A stretch of DNA of 64,000 bases from Rhodobacteraceae bacterium M382 (GTDB lineage: Bacteria > Pseudomonadota > Alphaproteobacteria > Rhodobacterales > Rhodobacteraceae): assembly GCA_025141015.1 (NCBI GenBank), contig CP081098.1, positions 3,230,501-3,294,500 on the forward strand, read 5' to 3'. Below, piece after piece: positions 61,449 through 64,000 of this stretch (the stretch's first letter is position 1; each line of letters starts with the position of its first letter). The position numbers and the translations under genes are program-made. A model generated the notes under the pieces. It did no database searches, was not told where the DNA came from, and saw only the letters and a program-made list of their open reading frames with translations.

Positions 61449-61956
61449 CGGGCGGAACTTGGGGCATCAGGAAATGCCCGGTGGCCTGGGCAAACAGCTT
61501 GTCCTTGTGATCCTGCCAGGCGGCCACATGCACCGACGCATACCGCCGCCCCGCGCGCGAGATCGTCGCCCGGGCATAGGCATCGCGCGGCAGCCCGGAC
61601 CGCAGGTAATCAACGGTAAAATCAATGGTCTTGGGCAGGCGCGGCAATTTCCCGCGGGCAATGGCTTCGGGATCAATTCTGCCGGCCTCGATATCGGGCC
61701 ACAAATGCGACCAGCACAGGGTGATCGAGGCCGTGACTTCGAGAAACGCAGCTGTGACCCCACCATGTATCGCAGGCAGGAACGGATTTCCGATCAGCTT
61801 GTCATCAAAATTCAGCTGTGCGGTCAGCTCATCCCCCCTCCGGTCAAACGTGATGTCGAGAAACCGGATATAAGGCACCGCAGTCACCAGCGCGTTCAGC
61901 GCGGCATCACGTCGCTGTTTCACTTCCTGCATGGGCTCGGGACGGGCGCGGGTCAA
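61432..61956 (-). CDS. PaaI-like hotdog-fold thioesterase, downstream copy
   Basis: A 174-residue hotdog thioesterase of the PaaI/YbgC-like group. The catalytic segment is NPFLPAIHGGVTAAFLEVTASI, with the HGG motif, and TIDFTVDYLRSGLPRD is the following strand. It cleaves an acyl-CoA that cannot be named. It overlaps the upstream thioesterase by 4 bp and the MATE gene by 17 bp. Confidence 0.88.
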   Translation of the reverse strand: MTRARPEPMQEVKQRRDAALNALVTAVPYIRFLDITFDRRGDELTAQLNFDDKLIGNPFLPAIHGGVTAAFLEVTASITLCWSHLWPDIEAGRIDPEAIARGKLPRLPKTIDFTVDYLRSGLPRDAYARATISRAGRRYASVHVAAWQDHKDKLFAQATGHFLMPQVPPDAKTD

Positions 61957-62375
61957 AACCGTTTCTCCACAGTAAAGGCACCCGAAGCTGTTGCCACCGG
62001 GCTGTTGGTGTCGCCATCGGTGGCCACAGCCCGGACAAAAGCGACATTTCGGGTTATGTGATGGCAGGTCGCCTTGGTCGTGATCGATTGCCCCGGAGTG
62101 GCCGCGCGCATGTAATCAATACGCAGATCAATGGTAGCCGTCCCTCCAGGAGCCGAAGGGTGGCTCATGACTGCGGCACCGCAGCAGGTATCCATCAATG
62201 CCGATACGGCCCCACCATGAATGACGCCTGTTTGCGGATCCCCAACCAGTTTCATGTCATAAGGCATGGTGATCGTCGCCGTGCCTTCGGCAATATCTGT
62301 CAATTCCATTCCCAATTCCTTGGCATGGGGGATTGCTTCGATAAACTGCTTGGCCAGTTTGACTTTCTCGACCAC
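61953..62375 (-). CDS. PaaI-like hotdog-fold thioesterase, upstream copy
   Basis: A 140-residue hotdog thioesterase of the PaaI group with VGDPQTGVIHGGAVSALMDTCCG and TIDLRIDYMRAATPG. The start is a GTG at 62375 (VVEKVKLAKQFIEAIP), with AGGAG 8 bp upstream. The only ATG, at 62510, would add 45 residues of non-family sequence reaching into the opposing MerR gene. It overlaps the second thioesterase by 4 bp. Confidence 0.85.
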   Translation of the reverse strand: MVEKVKLAKQFIEAIPHAKELGMELTDIAEGTATITMPYDMKLVGDPQTGVIHGGAVSALMDTCCGAAVMSHPSAPGGTATIDLRIDYMRAATPGQSITTKATCHHITRNVAFVRAVATDGDTNSPVATASGAFTVEKRF

Positions 62376-62495
62376 GAACCTTGCTCCTGCGTCTGAACTC
62401 CTCACCTTTTGAGCAGCACCACGCCCAAAGAGCAACCCCACCTGTTGCGCTTGCGCGAACCGCCCCTTAGGTTGCGCCCCAAGGGGAGAGAACGG

Positions 62496-62864
62496 ATGAC
62501 CGAAACACAATTGTCATTCAAGGAGATGTGTGCCGAGTTCGATGTAACTCCGCGGACGCTCCGGTATTATGAATATATTGAATTACTGCAACCTGACCGT
62601 GAAGGCAGATCCAGACATTACGGCCCGCGCGAAGTGGCGCGGATGAAACTGATCATGCGGGGGCGCAAATTCGGGTTCCAACTCGAAGAAATCCGCCAAT
62701 GGCTGCTGATCTACGAAGAAGACGGCAATACGGCCCAGATGCAGGCTTTTGTAGAAATGGCTGATCGTCAAAAGATCGAGCTGGAAAAACAGCGCGAACA
62801 GCTGGACGAAGCCTTGCAGGAACTGGTCAAGCTGCGGGATGCCACCAAGGCCAGCCTGGGCTGA
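62496..62864 (+). CDS. MerR family regulator, first copy
   Basis: A 122-residue MerR protein with the N-terminal winged helix (FKEMCAEFDVTPRTLRYYEYIELL, then RHYGPREVARMKLIMRGRKFGFQLEEIRQWL) and a long C-terminal coiled coil for dimerisation. There is no metal-binding Cys. GGGGAGAG precedes the ATG at 62496; the frame opens at 62409. It diverges from the thioesterase-MATE operon and is strongly similar to the second MerR 0.3 kb downstream, which suggests an old duplication. Confidence 0.9.
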   Translation: MTETQLSFKEMCAEFDVTPRTLRYYEYIELLQPDREGRSRHYGPREVARMKLIMRGRKFGFQLEEIRQWLLIYEEDGNTAQMQAFVEMADRQKIELEKQREQLDEALQELVKLRDATKASLG

Positions 62865-62887
62865 CACAACGCACTTCAAAACACCGA

Positions 62888-62912
62888 CTTCTGCACGTCA
62901 TACGTGCAGAAG
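62888..62912 (+). terminator. Hairpin after the first merR gene
   Basis: CTTCTGCACGT and ACGTGCAGAAG form perfect 11-bp arms around CAT, 23 bp past the stop. GATTCTT follows, only partly T-rich. Likely terminator. Confidence 0.65.
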
Positions 62913-63066
62913 CGATTCTTGGCCGGGGTATGAAACCGGCCCGAGTCCCATTTAAAACCACCCCAACACCTGCTGTGCTGGCTGTTATGTCATGTGCACG
63001 GACAGGGGAATGGCGCTTGCCGTTGGGTAACAAAGTTTCAATTTTTCACCTTTACGCAATCTGATC

Positions 63067-63114
63067 TTACGTCAAGCATTTTGTGACGCAGCGTTCGGAT
63101 TACGTAAACGTCAA
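63067..63114. promoter_or_regulatory. Repeated TTACGTCAA-type motifs upstream of the second merR
   Basis: TTACGTCAA at 63067-63075 and ATTACGTAAACGTCAA at 63099-63114 share the ACGTCAA core. The second resembles the TTGACGT-type palindromes of LiuR-like MerR regulators of fatty acid and branched-chain degradation. They lie 69-116 bp before the second merR, so autoregulation is the simplest reading. Confidence 0.55.
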
Positions 63115-63182
63115 CTCCATGTTGTAAATGAAGAGCGACCCGCCCAACTGTTGATCACTCATGAACGACCAGAGTTGAGATT

Positions 63183-63584
63183 ATGACCGAAGAAACCATG
63201 ACCATCCGCGAGATGTGCGATGCCTATGGCGTAACACCGCGCACGTTGCGCTTTTACGAATCCAAAGAATTGTTGTTCCCTGCGCGCGAAGGCCAGAAAC
63301 GATTGTTCACCAAACGGGACCGGGCCCGGTTGAAGCTGATTTTGCGCGGCAAGCGCTTTGGGTTCAGCCTGGAAGAGATCCGGCAGCTGCTGGACCTGTA
63401 CCACATGGGGGATCAGCAACATACCCAGCTGGCCCGCACCTATGAAATCGCGCAGGAACGGCTGGCCGATATGGAACAGCAGCGCGAAGAACTGACCGAA
63501 GCGATCGAAGACCTCAAGGAACAGCTCAAATGGGGCGAGAAAATGCTTCAATCCATGCTGGCCGACAAAAAGGTCGCCGAATAA
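63183..63584 (+). CDS. MerR family regulator, second copy, next to acyl-CoA dehydrogenase
   Basis: A 133-residue MerR protein: winged helix IREMCDAYGVTPRTLRFYESKELL and RARLKLILRGKRFGFSLEEIRQLLDLY, then a coiled coil (QERLADMEQQREELTEAIEDL). It lacks ligand-binding Cys. It is 54 bp upstream of an acyl-CoA dehydrogenase and has TTACGT repeats in its promoter region, so it probably responds to an acyl-CoA and controls beta-oxidation-type genes. Function is inferred from context. Confidence 0.9.
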   Translation: MTEETMTIREMCDAYGVTPRTLRFYESKELLFPAREGQKRLFTKRDRARLKLILRGKRFGFSLEEIRQLLDLYHMGDQQHTQLARTYEIAQERLADMEQQREELTEAIEDLKEQLKWGEKMLQSMLADKKVAE

Positions 63585-63638
63585 GCACCATCGCCCGGTT
63601 TCACCGACACAGCCATTCGTCCACTACGGAGACACCCT

Positions 63639-64000
63639 ATGCCCAGTTATTCCGCCCCCACCAAGGATCTGCAGTTCGTGCTGCATGACGTTCTGAACAT
63701 CACAAACACCGATGTTCCCGGATATTCCGAGCTGGAGCCGGATTTCACGTCCGCCATTCTGGAAGAGGCTGGCAAAATTGCCACCGAAGTGGTGCATCCG
63801 CTGAACGTTGTGGGCGACACCGAAGGCTGCGTGCTGGAAAATGGTGTGGTCCGCACCCCGACCGGGTTCAAAGCGGCCTTTGAACAGATGAAGGAAGGCG
63901 GCTGGACCGGGTTGGACATGCCGGAACAATACGGTGGCCAGAACATGCCATCAGTGATCGGCACCGCCGTCGGCGAAATGTTCAGCTCTGCCAATCAGGC
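63639..64000 (+). CDS. Acyl-CoA dehydrogenase, N-terminal part only, DmdC-like
   Basis: The first 120 codons of an acyl-CoA dehydrogenase, cut by the window edge. The N-terminal extension [18 protein letters not shown] belongs to the AcylCoA_DH_N domain found in the long subfamily that includes DmdC, the methylmercaptopropionyl-CoA dehydrogenase of DMSP breakdown. [21 protein letters not shown] starts the main N-terminal domain. GGAG precedes the ATG at 63639. It may be DmdC or a general fatty acyl-CoA dehydrogenase; the visible part cannot decide. Confidence 0.85.
   Translation, partial: MPSYSAPTKDLQFVLHDVLNITNTDVPGYSELEPDFTSAILEEAGKIATEVVHPLNVVGDTEGCVLENGVVRTPTGFKAAFEQMKEGGWTGLDMPEQYGGQNMPSVIGTAVGEMFSSANQ

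Larger units (their letters stand above)
62865..63182. other. Regulatory gap between the two MerR genes
   Basis: A 318-bp gap with no gene. It holds the hairpin at 62888-62912, an AT-rich stretch near 63030-63060, and the repeated TTACGT motifs at 63067-63114 that look like regulator sites. Confidence 0.6.

Overview
The window reads as chromosomal DNA of a marine alphaproteobacterium of the Roseobacter group (Rhodobacterales). The grounds are gene content and order: a complete sox cluster ending in soxF, clpP followed by clpX, an MlaD/DUF2155/NDUFA12-type complex I cluster, a fused SelD with tRNA selenouridine synthase, an opgC-opgG-opgH operon, an AB-fused Mrp antiporter, and DmdC-like acyl-CoA dehydrogenase genes. 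I see no rRNA or tRNA gene, no insertion sequence, no integrase and no CRISPR array.

Layout. 1-2638: the end of hisB, a divergent DUF2306/TetR pair with two near-identical operators, then hisH. 2639-3391: a decayed amidohydrolase. 3392-9455: acyl-CoA synthetase, PAS-LuxR regulator, accB-accC, aat, DUF2155, mlaD and the complex I subunit. 9603-12076: RidA, clpX, clpP. 12354-16247: GlxA-type regulator, U32 family protein, a multi-hairpin element, a second RidA and a GNAT enzyme.

16378-28378 is the sulfur oxidation region. On the minus strand run soxV, soxW, soxX, soxY, soxZ, soxA, soxB, soxC, soxD, soxE and soxF. On the plus strand run soxS, soxR and a YeeE/YedE (SoxT/TsuA-like) sulfur transporter. 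SoxXA, SoxYZ, SoxB and SoxCD form the periplasmic thiosulfate-oxidising system, in which intermediates ride on the C-terminal Cys of SoxY. SoxV, SoxW and SoxS supply reductant to the periplasm. SoxR carries the two cysteines of persulfide sensors. Four copies of an ATTC-N8-GAAT-type palindrome (one imperfect) lie in front of soxV/soxS, soxX, soxB and soxC, and they look like its operators.

28458-34106: a PhoX phosphatase, a DUF302 protein, and an overlapping pair of a TPP enzyme and a CaiB-type CoA-transferase. 34430-40488: a TTC38-like TPR protein, then opgC-opgG-opgH for periplasmic glucans. 40489-42305: a repeat-rich gap, a secreted esterase and a rhodanese. 42578-48502: the Mrp Na+/H+ antiporter operon (AB, C, D, E, F, G). 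48577-51826: convergent selD fusion and mnmH. 51947-57437: MarR, SRAP protein, TPR-sulfotransferase, DUF1992, 5'-nucleotidase and DUF952. 57476-64000: pyrD-arsC, a quinone-oxidoreductase-like dehydrogenase, a MATE exporter with two thioesterases, two related MerR regulators, and the start of an acyl-CoA dehydrogenase cut by the window edge.

Most of the window is ordinary core genome. The most distinctive signals are the repeated sox palindromes, including ones inside the structural gene run, and the 91-bp element at 15117-15207, in which an outer stem encloses three perfect hairpins.
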